A DNA stretch of 64,000 bases from Pycnococcus provasolii (taxonomy: Eukaryota; Chlorophyta; Pseudoscourfieldiophyceae; Pseudoscourfieldiales): the NCBI GenBank assembly GCA_049487715.1, contig CP150557.1, positions 186,001 through 250,000 on the forward strand, written 5' to 3'. The position numbers and the translations under genes were made by a program. Position 1 is the stretch's first letter. Every line of letters starts with the position of its first letter. The notes below the pieces were generated by a model that saw only the letters and a program-made list of their open reading frames with translations, did no database searches and was not told where the DNA came from. This document shows positions 54,456-64,000 of this stretch, one piece after another.

Positions 54456-55790
54456 ATGAGTGGGAATGTTGTTGAGAGCTCGCTGGAGTCTACGCCTGAT
54501 GCCCACGGCATAAACGCTGCATTATGTCAGCTTAACACAAAGAAGGCTGAGGACCGCTGCGCAGTTTGGGTGGGTGCGGAAGCTGCCGCGCTGTGCTGCG
54601 ACGCAGTGGTGGGTGTTTTTGATGGTCACGGTGGAGCGGCGATTTCTGAACTTCTGCTTTATGAATTATTGATTCAAGTGGAAGTAGCTCTGCGCAAACA
54701 AAACGTCAGTTCGATGGGCAATAATGAGCGTGACGGTGATGATGCCGAAATAAGTGACCCGTGGGAAAACGTAAATTCTGAGCATGTCGTTGCACCGGCT
54801 CTTGACAGTGCCGTGTGCACAGCCTTCCAACAGCTGGATAAAACGTCCAAGACAATTCATCGTTGCGGCGGCTCTACCGCCACCGTTCTCTTCATGAAGC
54901 GCGGGCGAACAGGCACGCACGTTAAGGCGTATTGGGTCGGAGACAGCCGTGGTGTGATACACCAGGCTGGAGAGACACGTGACGTCACGACCGATCACAA
55001 TATGAAAAATGACTCGGAGCTTAAACGCATTGCAGACTTGTATGGCACAACTGCTGAGAGCAGACACGGCCCGTCGCTTGAGAAAATACACTCCAAAAAC
55101 GAAATAAACCAGAATGGATCAACCCAAAATCGTATGAGCGAGGATGACGGGAACGACGTGATCGTGAAGCCTGATCAAGGGTTTCTCAACATGGTGGAGA
55201 CGAGTGCCATAGAAACTTCTGACGGAGAGACGAGCTCAAGAGAAGGCTCTCATCACGGTGCGCAGTACGCGAAATTGGCCATCTTAGCGGCGGAAAACGT
55301 TGAAAGCCCATCACGACAGCAAAAGAAACCGAAACCGAGCGCCTCGAAATCGCAACAGTTGCTGAAGTACCCAGTCAGCTTCGTCGGCTACTATGCTGAA
55401 AAAGAAACGGGTAGGAGAATGAGCAATCTCCGTATTTACAGCAGCGTGGGTGGGGCGAGCATGAATATGACACGCTCGATCGGTGACACTTTTGCTGCGC
55501 GAGGCGTGATTTGTGATCCAGATGTGAGCTCGTTCTTTGTCGCAAGAGAATCTGCGGCTCGCTTCATTGTCTGTTCGGATGGGGTGTGGGACGTGATTTC
55601 ATCGACACGCGCAGGCGATTTGGTCAGTCGCTGCACCCGTCCTTGTGATGCGGTTAAACGCTTAACAAGCACCGCGAAGGGCCAGCGCGGATATCAGGGG
55701 AAGACACCCGACGACATCACGGCGGTCGTCGTTGACGTGGGCGCACCGGTGCAAGCACGTGGCCGTTTCTTTCGCTGTCTTTTAGGCTAA
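54456..55790 (+). CDS. PP2C-type protein phosphatase
   Basis: A metal-dependent Ser/Thr phosphatase of 444 residues. DRCAVW and VVGVFDGHGGAAISELL carry the metal-binding Asp-Gly pair. GGSTATVLFM, then AYWVGDSRGVIHQ and DVTTDHNMKNDSELKRI, are PP2C motifs. A large insert (about 205-310), rich in Ser/Glu/Lys, separates them from NMTRSIGDTFAARGVICDPD, IVCSDGVWDVISS and the final DDITAVVVDV. The three metal-site acids are all present. No targeting signal or membrane segment is seen. The gene is clearly AT-richer than its neighbours in the third codon position, which may mean a recent arrival or lower expression. The ATG is at 54456. Confidence 0.9.
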   Translation: MSGNVVESSLESTPDAHGINAALCQLNTKKAEDRCAVWVGAEAAALCCDAVVGVFDGHGGAAISELLLYELLIQVEVALRKQNVSSMGNNERDGDDAEISDPWENVNSEHVVAPALDSAVCTAFQQLDKTSKTIHRCGGSTATVLFMKRGRTGTHVKAYWVGDSRGVIHQAGETRDVTTDHNMKNDSELKRIADLYGTTAESRHGPSLEKIHSKNEINQNGSTQNRMSEDDGNDVIVKPDQGFLNMVETSAIETSDGETSSREGSHHGAQYAKLAILAAENVESPSRQQKKPKPSASKSQQLLKYPVSFVGYYAEKETGRRMSNLRIYSSVGGASMNMTRSIGDTFAARGVICDPDVSSFFVARESAARFIVCSDGVWDVISSTRAGDLVSRCTRPCDAVKRLTSTAKGQRGYQGKTPDDITAVVVDVGAPVQARGRFFRCLLG

Positions 55791-56051
55791 TGCATCCATG
55801 GAACCAATATTCATTCTTCGAGGCGTGCGTGCACTCATGCCTTACCTCTATTTTTTTAATTTGTTCAAACAGTAACCATAGGCCATGTACGATGGCGTCA
55901 GAAAGAATATCCAATTATCCGCTACGGGTCCTGATCAAGGTGTCCTGATCATACGTTTTTGAATTCGGGGGTGTGTTTAGGGGTTCGTTTCGTCGCTTCT
56001 CCTTTTCCGCCACGCAGGCACTCTCAACCAAACTGCCCCTCATTTAGCCGT

Positions 56052-59000
56052 ATGGCGCCGAGAGCGGCGTCATGGCGGTCGCTTGCGATGGGTGCTCTTG
56101 CAGGAAGCGTCGTCGGAACGTGCGGTTGGTACGTGGCGACCAACGGTGACGAGCGGAGAAGACCGAGGCCAGGTGCAGCGGTGGAGGCGACGGCAGCACT
56201 CACGCGCGCGCTCGCAGCCGCACTTTCTTCCACCCCGCCGGAAGCTGACGACACGAATCGCAGAGCAGCCGCGAGCCAAGCGAGCTGGAGCTGGAGCCAC
56301 GCAGTCGCGAGCGTCCTGGGTGACCTGACTTCGAACTCTCGGCGCGCCGCGTCGCTCGCAGCGCATGGGCCACTGCTCGACTGGCTGCTAGCACATGCGG
56401 CGGAGCAAGGACCTGCCGTTCCAGGCGACGGCAGTGCCGCGGCGGCGCGTGCTCTTGGACATCTCATCAGCACGCCAGAAGGTGCCACAGCGATAATGGC
56501 TCGCCCACGATCCGTTGCTCGCTTGCTTGTCGCGGCAAGCTGTGAGACTCGGCGCGAAGACGGAGCGCTCACGCTCTGCGAAGCGTCAGCTGCTGTGGCG
56601 CGCGACGCCGCCTCACGCCTGCCCTGGGACAGCGCCGCCGAGTCGCGCCGCATCGCGTCTTACGCGAACGATGAGGCGACAGCAATCGTGGATGCTCTCA
56701 CGGACGCGGGAGGTGCTGCGCCGCTAGCCGCCGCGGTGTTGGCGGAGCGTTTCCGACGAGCCGCCGGTGGTGGAGGTGACGCGACGAGCACGCGCATCGC
56801 ACGCGCCGCGCTTACCGACGCGCGTCTCACACCGGCTCTTTCAACGCTAGTTTCTGGTGGTTCCAGTGACCCGTCAGCATTTGACTCGCGTACTCCTGCT
56901 GCGCAGGCTATGGCTCATGCTGCGCGCATTCTCACAGAATTCGGCGACGGTGTGCAGGAGAGTGCAGGAGCACCTGCAATCTTTGTTGGACCATTGCTGC
57001 TGATGGCTGCCGATGCGCACGTTGTCGGCGACCCAACGGCGATCAATACAAGTCTACACGCCCTAGCACGTGTTGTGCGCCTTGGTGGGCCTTCGGCGGC
57101 TGAGGCTGCGCAGCGGAACAACGCCGCTGCTGTTCTCCGTCATCTCAGCGATGGAGTGAAGATTGGCAGCTCATCAGCCCCAACGACTACGCTTGTGTCC
57201 ACATCACAATTGGACGTCTTTGACGAGTTTGCAACGGGAACGCAGAAGAAGCGACCTGCTCTAACAGAACGTCTACGGAGATCGCTCTCTCGGGATAATG
57301 GCTCGTCGAAGGTGTCTCAACCCCGCCGCCATCCCGCCACCCACCGCCTTCACAGCACGAGGGTGCATCAGTGCCAACACCACCGCTTCGCATCATGCTC
57401 GAGCGCCGTGCTGCTCTCGCCTCAGCAGCTGCAAGTCTGGCGGCGGCCCCTGGTGCACTCACACCATCGGATGCGCTCGGATGGGTCGTCCCAACGCTCG
57501 TGCGGTGGATACGCGAAGAGTCTGTTCGCGCCGCGCGCGACGTGAACTCGCTGGATGTCGCAACTCGCGATGCGCACAACTCGGCATTGTCATTTTGCCG
57601 CTATGGACTTGAAGCTCTGTGCGCGCCGCCACACGCAGGTGTCGTACGCTCATGTGCTGCGATGGCGTGGCTCGCCGGGCTCACGGAGGAAGTTTGTGGC
57701 GTTTACGTTGCGTCCTCATCGCCGCAAAGTGCGGCGGCTGTCGAAGCCTCGGGCAATGGCGAGTCGAAAACGCTTGAGCTTCTGCTCGCACCTGAGCGTT
57801 CTTCGGCATTGAAGGGGCTTAGCACAGCCTTGAAGCTCTCTGACGAGGCACGGCGCATGGCGGCGGAGTCTCTCACAACATCGCCCGGTGCTCCAGTGCG
57901 CATGTTGAGCCGATGGCGCTCTTCTATTGGCGCGTCGAGTGGCGGCTCGAATGCCTCCGCCGAGATAAAATCTGCAAAGACTTCGTCGGCCGCCATCGAC
58001 GCGCAGATGGATGCAGAGCCTGAGCAGCCTCCAAGGAGTGTTATGGAGCAAGCAGCTGGACATTTCGCACTCGCCCTCAAGCTCACGTCACGAGTGGCTG
58101 CCAGCGACGACGCAGCGAGCACATACCTTCGACATGGAGGGGCACTCGCACTGCTCTCGAGCCTGGCGCGCATGGATGTGGAGAATGATGCCGCGATCGC
58201 AGCACCGCCTGCGGATGATCCTGTCGGTGTTGCAGCGATCGCGGAGGTCAAAGAGCGCCCGAGTCTGCTTCTCACGTCCCTCGAAAGCAGGAGGCAGGCG
58301 GCGCGATTGTGTGCGGTGCTGCTGGCGCATCCGTTCGGCGCACCCAGCCTGGACGCCGCACCGCGCTTGCGTAGATGGCTCGCCGAAAGCGTCGTGGCAC
58401 AGGAGGATTCCAAGCTTGCGAGTCATGCGAAGCGTGCTCTGCTGAACGCCGAAGCTTGGGACGGTCGCGTGCATGTGACGCCACGTCCCACGTATCGAGA
58501 CGGCCTACACTTGCTCGACGCTCGCGCACCACACTTCGATGCACTTGCATGGCATAGCAGGTCCGATAACAAGCACTCTCCACGCCCACCAGATGCTGAT
58601 GTTGTGTTTGTGCACGGTCTGCGCGGTGGAGGCTTCAGCACATGGCGCATAGGGTCTTCTCCGCGAAGATACCAGGAAGCAAAGGACCTTTGGCCGCTGT
58701 GGTTGAATCGTCCGGACATTGGTGTGCGTGCGGACGCCAGCTCGCTCACGTCATCGGCGCAAATTTGTAGCCTTCCCCCCCATGGAGGTGGCCTGAGGCT
58801 GCTATCTGCATCGTACTACGCGCCGGTAAGTGCGTGGTCGGGCGACAGCCTGCCACTCGACCTTGTCGCCGCACGTTTGCTCCGCGCATTGCACGATGCC
58901 CAAGTGGGTGCTGATGGGCGGCCTGTAATCTTCGTTGCTCATTCGATGGGTGGCATCGTGATTAAGCAGATGCTGTCGGTTGGAATGCTCGAAGGATCCA

Positions 59001-59584
59001 TGAGCGCCGAAGATGCAGCGCTTGGGGCGCGCCGTCGGCCGCAACCATCGGACACGACGGACACCACACCCACCAAGTCCGAAGTCTGGTCGGGAGACGC
59101 TGCGGGAATCTATGCCGCACTTCTACGCGATCGAGCATGCGGCGTGGCGTTTTACTCGACGCCGCACTTTGGCTCCTGGCTTGCTGATGTCGGCGTTCTC
59201 GCACGACCAGTACTCCGCCCGTCGATGCTTGTTTCGAAAATTCGCGAGCGACGCAAGGAGCGGTACGAGGCTGATCTCAACGAATGCTTGCGCAATCTTC
59301 ACGGCAGTGACGGAGCACCGCTTGGCGTCCTAAGCTTCTCGGAAGGAAAGCGCATGCCCCTCGTTGAGGTGTGGCCAAGTGCGGGAATCAGTCTCAAGGG
59401 AATCGTCGTGGCGGAGGAGAGCGCGTATCCTGGCTTTGGCCATCTCGTGACACTGTCTGATGTTGACCATCAGAGAGTGTGCAAGCCATGCGCTCCGTCG
59501 GACCTCTCATACGCCGAGTTGCGCGCGGCTATGCGTTCGTGGCTAGATTCCTCCTTCGAGGTGCGTGCAAGTGCGCGCTTGTAA
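56052..59584 (+). CDS. SERAC1-like: SERAC1-like alpha/beta-hydrolase with N-terminal helical repeats, two exons
   Basis: Joining 56052-57311 and 57356-59584 gives 1162 residues. The N-terminus has one hydrophobic helix (SLAMGALAGSVVGTCGWYVA), like the mitochondrial anchor of SERAC1. About 750 residues of Ala/Leu-rich helices follow and look like armadillo-type repeats. The C-terminal hydrolase has VVFVHGLRGGGFSTWR (His840), LWPLWLNRPDIGVR, the nucleophile Ser950 in VAHSMGGIVIKQML, FYSTPHFGSW, and a catalytic-type His1125 in DVDHQRVCKP. Human SERAC1 affects phosphatidylglycerol remodelling at ER-mitochondria contacts; the same role here is inference. I start at ATG 56052; the upstream frame begins only with TTG. 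TTTAGGGG lies at 55977-55984. Confidence 0.78.
57312..57355 (+). other. Inferred 44-nt intron in the SERAC1-like gene
   Basis: The frame changes here: the upstream frame continues for 78 codons of untypical sequence, and the downstream frame begins without an ATG. TCGAAG|GTGTCTC at the donor and CCTTCACAG|CACGAG at the acceptor join the two in phase (SSK|HEGAS). The intron would be very short and has only a weak branch-point match (CTCAAC, near its 5' end), so a one-base indel is the alternative. Confidence 0.55.
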
Positions 59585-59614
59585 AGTTAGATGTCTCTTT
59601 TAAAACCACTCATA

Positions 59615-61006
59615 TTACAATTCACTCCGCAATTTCCACTTTTGCACATTCAGTGCTGTCGGCAGCATCACGCACATGAAGGCAAGCGCTAAATGAGACG
59701 ACGCGCTGCCTTCACCGCCCGTTCCATCCGCAAAGAGAACGTCGGCGTACAATGACCCGTACTTAATGCTAGCGCTGGTAAGAATCGTGACAAAGGTGAG
59801 CTGGAAGAGAAAAACGGGCTCGGGATAAACGACCGTCTTTTCTCGCAATCGTGCAAGCTGCTTAGGCGAAAGCTGCGCCGGCGTGAGCGCGTCGTCAGCG
59901 TCTTTAGCGTACGCCCAAATTCTATATGCGGCGAGGCCACACGTCGCATTCCCAATTACGGTGAGTGCAGCTTGAGCCGCAACGATAGCACTCAGCCGAG
60001 GATCGTTGTAGAACAAATGAAACGTGCAGGCTGCAAGTCCGCTGGCGTGGCACGGCACCATGCCCCACGTAAGCCCTTTCCATCGCGGGTTGCCCGAGAT
60101 ATCAGCCCAGTACCAGAGGAGTTCCATAGATGCGAGCCACTCCACCAAGCTGCTGACATGTATGCTCCACGTAGCAAGGCTGAGCGCGTTGGCCGGTTCC
60201 GTGTGCGGTTCAACGTACGAGCTCACGTAGACGGCAAGCTCACGCCACGTTCCGACGAGCTCATCAAAGGAGATATCGCCGTCAAACGTGGCGGACGTGT
60301 GGTGCGCGGCAGCCATCGCGTTCGTCGTCGTCTCTGCGGCGTACGACAGCGCCGCCATGCCAACAACGGTTACGACGGCGGTGCGGAGCACGTCGGCGGG
60401 CCTATTGTCAAGCGTCGCATCCTCAGAGTCGGCGTCTCCAGACGTGGATGTGTATGCCTTCGGATCAGGTAGTCTAACGCGCTCGGCCAACGCCCTGCGC
60501 GCTCCGATGAGGATGATAAGGTTTGTAACTGTCAGAAGGCTCTCGGCACTTCCGTGCAGCCAGTCCAAATTCGCGAGTATGTCGTCGAGTTGCGTTTTGC
60601 AGTAAATTCCACAGGGGATGGTTCCGAAGACGAAGATGAGCAGGAACTGGAACCCGTAGTTGACATCCACCGGTGCTCGCGTCTCTTCGCGTCCGAGGAA
60701 TCCGAGGAACACGAGGTAGGGAAAGAGCGACGCGCCGAAAAGCGCGCCTTCAACCTGCTCATACTGTGCGTTCGTGATTCCCAAGGCGTCGGAGACGTCG
60801 AGCGGGAAGACGTTCGCACGCCACATTTGCGAGTCGTACATACGTCGTGGCCACCTTTGCTGGTCGTACCGTCGTGATCGAGGTGGAGCGACACGGCGCT
60901 TCGTTACGTATCCGCATCTGTGTCCTGTTCTTGCAGTCTTCGGCGTAGGTAGTTGTGGTAGCCGCATGTGTAGTCGCATGCTGCCAGTGGTTTTCACAAA
61001 CGCCAT
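59615..61006 (-). CDS. DUF3593-DUF2499 (Ycf49-like) fusion, plastid membrane protein
   Basis: After an Arg-rich presequence (about 1-65), two conserved membrane domains of unknown function follow in one frame. The first is a DUF3593-type domain (LFGASLFPYLVFLGFLGRE, VNYGFQFLLIFVFGTIPCGI, then LTVTNLIILIGARRAL). The second is a DUF2499/Ycf49-like domain (SLATWSIHVSSLVEWLASME, LLWYWADISGNPRWKGLTW, GMVPCHASGLAACTFHLFYN). About seven membrane helices are expected in total. Both domains are known from cyanobacteria and plastid-bearing eukaryotes, and neither has a settled function. The start is at ATG 61006; the preceding 13 codons begin with TTG. It is tail-to-tail with the SERAC1-like gene, only 30 bp away. 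Confidence 0.82.
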   Translation of the reverse strand: MAFVKTTGSMRLHMRLPQLPTPKTARTGHRCGYVTKRRVAPPRSRRYDQQRWPRRMYDSQMWRANVFPLDVSDALGITNAQYEQVEGALFGASLFPYLVFLGFLGREETRAPVDVNYGFQFLLIFVFGTIPCGIYCKTQLDDILANLDWLHGSAESLLTVTNLIILIGARRALAERVRLPDPKAYTSTSGDADSEDATLDNRPADVLRTAVVTVVGMAALSYAAETTTNAMAAAHHTSATFDGDISFDELVGTWRELAVYVSSYVEPHTEPANALSLATWSIHVSSLVEWLASMELLWYWADISGNPRWKGLTWGMVPCHASGLAACTFHLFYNDPRLSAIVAAQAALTVIGNATCGLAAYRIWAYAKDADDALTPAQLSPKQLARLREKTVVYPEPVFLFQLTFVTILTSASIKYGSLYADVLFADGTGGEGSASSHLALAFMCVMLPTALNVQKWKLRSEL

Positions 61007-61301
61007 GAGTCGAGTGTCAGCGTGTGATCCGAGTGGGAGTAACAAGGCAACAAGCGATCGGTGCGAAAGCCTCGACGCGGAAAAGAACCGTCCGGCTCCG
61101 GAGAAACTCCGGAGAAATCTTTTTCATTGGTATATTCGGGGTTGGGGAGCTGCGTGTTAAGAAATTGCCACCCCACCAACCTCCCCGACCATTCCCACAT
61201 GCCCCCCCGTTTCAGCCCTCCCGTCAGGTCCTCCCCTCCCCCGAGTGCGATCGCGTCCACTCCCATCACCCTCTAGGGAGGGGCGTTAAGGTGTGGGCGG
61301 T

Positions 61302-64000
61302 ATGTACGACGACAACGACAGCTTGGGCGCAGGAGGCCGGAGTCGGCCGATGGACAGAACGAGAATGCTTGCGACGGCGACGGATGACGAACTCGCGATG
61401 GTCGGCCGGCTCGCCGCTGCAACTAGGAGAAACAGAACCGCGCTGCTGATCAGCCTGCCGTTGGCCATTGCACTGCTCGTGGCACTCTCCGTCGTCGTCG
61501 GAGACGCCACGAAAGGCTTGGCAGGTGCGCTTGGTTTGGACCGTGCGCTCATGTCGTGTGGCGGCCACTCCACTTCTTCGGAACACTCCCACGACGACGG
61601 CAAGCCAAAGCTTGAGGCGAAGAGTGTCGTGGCGGTAGTCAAGCCGTTCAATCTCCGCAATAGTAGCATGAAGGGGGAGGAGCTTTATCCGTTTATGGAC
61701 GAGAATGGGAACATCAAAAGTGACTGGGTACTAAATCCACGAATGACGAACGACACAGCCATCGATGACTTGAAGGTGCCCGACGGCACTGAAGCTCCTT
61801 CCGAACTTATGAGGTACTGGGCTCACAGAGCACTGCACTTCGAACGGCTTTACAACACAACAAGAAAGCAGCTTGAGGAGCACGTCGAGGCCGTGACGTT
61901 GCGGCAGGGAGTCGGCGCGCGCGCCGATCTGCGTGCGCAGGAAATGCGCGAGGACTTCACGCGCTTTGAGGACGTGTTCAAGGACGTGGTTGTAGTAAAC
62001 GACACGAATATTGACTTTGGCGTTCCGGAGGATGCCGACGCGTCGGACTGCATTCATCGCGCGAAGAAGGATCTGACGGTTGAGAGCAACAAGCTCTTCT
62101 GGGAGCGATGCATGGACGTTTGGAGTCGGCAGGCTGATGCGCTGCGCACCAAGGGCGCCACGGCCACGGCGGACGCAATCTCGCGCAAGAACGCGCTCGA
62201 CAGATGCGAGACGCATGTGAAGCACCGATGCCAGACTGCCGAGGCTGAACTTGAGGCGGTGACTGATTCTGTGAGAGGTCACCGTGTCGAAAATGAAGCG
62301 CTCGAGCGCGCTGCAAAGGATGCGGATGCGGCATTGTTCCGTATGACCAATTTACAGCTTCGTGCGGCGATGAAGCGACGCGACACATGCATTGTGGAAC
62401 GATTCTTCTGGGATGGTGTCGAGGAAACTGATCCAGTGATGCCGTACCTCGCCGCGCCGCCACGCCGTGCCGACGGAAAATCCGGTATGATCTCTAGCAT
62501 TGAGGCCAGCGACCTCGCCGAAGATGGCGGCAAGGCGTCGGCAACCGATACGGATGGAGTGGCTAATAAACTCAGCGCCTTCTCGTTAGGATCGTGTCCG
62601 ACGCATGCGTCGGCGAAGCACGGCCATCCAAAGTTGCCAGAGGACTGGACATTGAAAAACGACTTAAAGTGTGTTGGCCCGTTCGATCCGCTTGGCACGC
62701 GACCAAAGCCGTGGGGCATGCTTGCATCGCGCGAGCTTAGGCCACACGCGACGTGGCTGTCACTTTGCATGGAGAATGCAACGAATGCCGCCGCAGGAAA
62801 TGCGCTAGCATTCCCACCTGGCGAGGTTGCCAATCCTCTTGGCCCATATCCTATTGATCTGCTGAAGCCTGAGCTTGTCTTTGGCGTCCTTGCCCTTCAT
62901 CACGACGAAGCAATCGACGATCGACAGGTGAACAATGGCTTGCGCGAAACGTGGCTGAGTGGGCGCCTCAAGAAGGCGGATGGTGCCACCACATATGTTG
63001 ACGCAAGGCGTGCCTTCGGAGTTTACCTCGTACATCGTCGCCCCGCAGGCACAGACCATTTAAAAAGGCATGGAGCTGCTGGAAGGCGTTCGCTTCTGAA
63101 GAGTCGAAAGAGCAAAATTGCTGTTAGCGGCGAAGCGACAGGAGTAGCGGCTAAGGCGACAGACGAGGATGGTGCACAATCTGACAAGCTTCTTAACGCG
63201 TTGGTAAATGAGGAGGTACTCCCAGAGGTGCGACCATTCACGGAGAAACGAGGTGGCGAGCTTGACCGCATTGCACAGGGTCCCGCAAAGAGTGCCAGCC
63301 TTGCACTCGCCTCAGTCACATATTTAAGGTACCGCCTCGACAGTCTAGGATGCCCTAAGTGGGTTTCGCTCATCGAAACGACGACGCACACGCAAGTCAA
63401 GGCAGTGGCTCAGTTCTTATCTTTCCTAGACCCTGACCAGCCTATTATAGCTGGGCGGACAAGGCGCGTGGCCATCCCTAAGCCCGGCGATCCTCATATG
63501 TCTGTTGCATCACGGGCGGTGAATACTGAGGAGACGGGCGACCCATACGATCCGCCGGGATATCAGCGTGTTATCTCGACGGCAACTGGAGTCTATCTCT
63601 CTAATGAGGCGATGCGGCGGATGACGACAGCCATTGAATCCGGACTTTGCTCTGATGGCTGGCCATCAGCAGCTGAGGCACTGTCGTCTTGTGCACGTGT
63701 TGCTGAGGTTGATTTTGTCGAGCTACCGGGCATGTATGATCTCGGCCCGCACGACGTCTTCAATGCAACTCGGCTCGAGCAGCTTGGCCCGCTCTTCTTC
63801 GCCGGCGGATCGCAGAGGGAAAAGGCACTTCACAAGTGGTCTGCATCCCAAACGATAGGCGTCGACGCCAATAAGCTAGGCGAGTTTGGTGAGCTTGCGG
63901 AGGTGTATGAGCCAACAGCCTTCGCAGGCATTGGATGGGATGCCATGCGCCGATGGTACAATCTTACATTCTGCCACGATGTGATGGGATCTCTACGTGG
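61302..64000 (+). CDS. Type II membrane protein with fringe/GT31-like domain, degenerate DDD, 3' end outside the window
   Basis: One open frame runs from ATG 61302 to the last base, 899 codons with no stop. A cytosolic N-terminus precedes a single anchor (about 46-67), then helical and Cys-containing lumenal sequence to about 500, then a domain that aligns with fringe-like GT31/DUF604 proteins. FGVLALHHDEAIDDRQVNNG and RETWLS match the opening strand and the ETW box. KWVSLIETTTHTQVKAVAQF (687-706) matches the strand that normally carries the DDD metal site. IIAGRTRR, ATGVYLSNEAMRRM and CARVAEVDFVELPGMYD match the later boxes. Glu692-Thr-Thr stands in place of Asp-Asp-Asp, so catalysis by the usual route is doubtful. 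It is divergent from the DUF3593-DUF2499 gene. Confidence 0.65.
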   Translation, partial: MYDDNDSLGAGGRSRPMDRTRMLATATDDELAMVGRLAAATRRNRTALLISLPLAIALLVALSVVVGDATKGLAGALGLDRALMSCGGHSTSSEHSHDDGKPKLEAKSVVAVVKPFNLRNSSMKGEELYPFMDENGNIKSDWVLNPRMTNDTAIDDLKVPDGTEAPSELMRYWAHRALHFERLYNTTRKQLEEHVEAVTLRQGVGARADLRAQEMREDFTRFEDVFKDVVVVNDTNIDFGVPEDADASDCIHRAKKDLTVESNKLFWERCMDVWSRQADALRTKGATATADAISRKNALDRCETHVKHRCQTAEAELEAVTDSVRGHRVENEALERAAKDADAALFRMTNLQLRAAMKRRDTCIVERFFWDGVEETDPVMPYLAAPPRRADGKSGMISSIEASDLAEDGGKASATDTDGVANKLSAFSLGSCPTHASAKHGHPKLPEDWTLKNDLKCVGPFDPLGTRPKPWGMLASRELRPHATWLSLCMENATNAAAGNALAFPPGEVANPLGPYPIDLLKPELVFGVLALHHDEAIDDRQVNNGLRETWLSGRLKKADGATTYVDARRAFGVYLVHRRPAGTDHLKRHGAAGRRSLLKSRKSKIAVSGEATGVAAKATDEDGAQSDKLLNALVNEEVLPEVRPFTEKRGGELDRIAQGPAKSASLALASVTYLRYRLDSLGCPKWVSLIETTTHTQVKAVAQFLSFLDPDQPIIAGRTRRVAIPKPGDPHMSVASRAVNTEETGDPYDPPGYQRVISTATGVYLSNEAMRRMTTAIESGLCSDGWPSAAEALSSCARVAEVDFVELPGMYDLGPHDVFNATRLEQLGPLFFAGGSQREKALHKWSASQTIGVDANKLGEFGELAEVYEPTAFAGIGWDAMRRWYNLTFCHDVMGSLR

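Overview
The window looks like nuclear DNA of a small, gene-dense green alga. The evidence is a mix of plastid-lineage genes and ordinary eukaryotic genes. Plastid-lineage genes include a SufS-type cysteine desulfurase with a transit-like leader, a PsbP-domain protein with a lumen-type leader, a Ycf49-like membrane protein, a cyanobacteria/plant-type LpxB-related protein, a CDPK, a plant EBS/SHL-like BAH-PHD protein and a plant-type CENP-C motif. Eukaryotic genes include TBCB, eIF3d, NAP1, PIG-H, AIP1, DUS2, PYROXD1 and a SERAC1-like protein. Genes are GC-rich and nearly all are single uninterrupted frames; I infer only two short introns (89 and 44 nt). I do not assign a species. A pico-prasinophyte type of alga is my best guess.

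Layout: 1-19.7 kb alternates strictly in orientation. Tail-to-tail gaps are about 50-290 bp and head-to-head gaps are about 0.3-1.5 kb. The order is LpxB-like, TBCB, Na/Pi cotransporter, GT77-like transferase, J-domain protein, eIF3d, NAP1, PIG-H, BAH-PHD and a METTL13-like methyltransferase. 20-34 kb holds a secreted esterase with a GPI-type tail, an IQ-motif/PHD protein, a hypothetical ORF, iPGM, a CDPK, PYROXD1, a small ICMT-like membrane methyltransferase and some decayed coding fragments. 34-47.5 kb holds two coiled-coil proteins, a soluble transhydrogenase-like flavoprotein fused to EF hands, CENP-C, a UVR-SnoaL protein, a beta-lactamase-fold hydrolase and AIP1. 47.8-64 kb holds an orphan gene fragment, DUS2, SufS, a PsbP-like protein, a membrane/lipocalin-like protein, a PP2C, the SERAC1-like protein, a DUF3593-DUF2499 fusion and a large fringe-like type II membrane protein that runs off the window.

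Most of these are unrelated housekeeping genes rather than an operon-like system. Three themes recur. First, many 5' intergenic regions carry short arrays of TTAGGG/TTTAGGG telomere-like units, while tail-to-tail gaps lack them. This suggests a telo-box-like promoter element. Second, several proteins could respond to calcium: the CDPK with three canonical EF hands, the transhydrogenase with two EF hands, and the four-IQ PHD protein. Third, two proteins keep a recognisable fold but have lost signature residues: the fringe-like protein (DDD replaced by ETT) and the transhydrogenase-like flavoprotein (no redox cysteine pair). The most novel single item is the transhydrogenase-EF-hand fusion.
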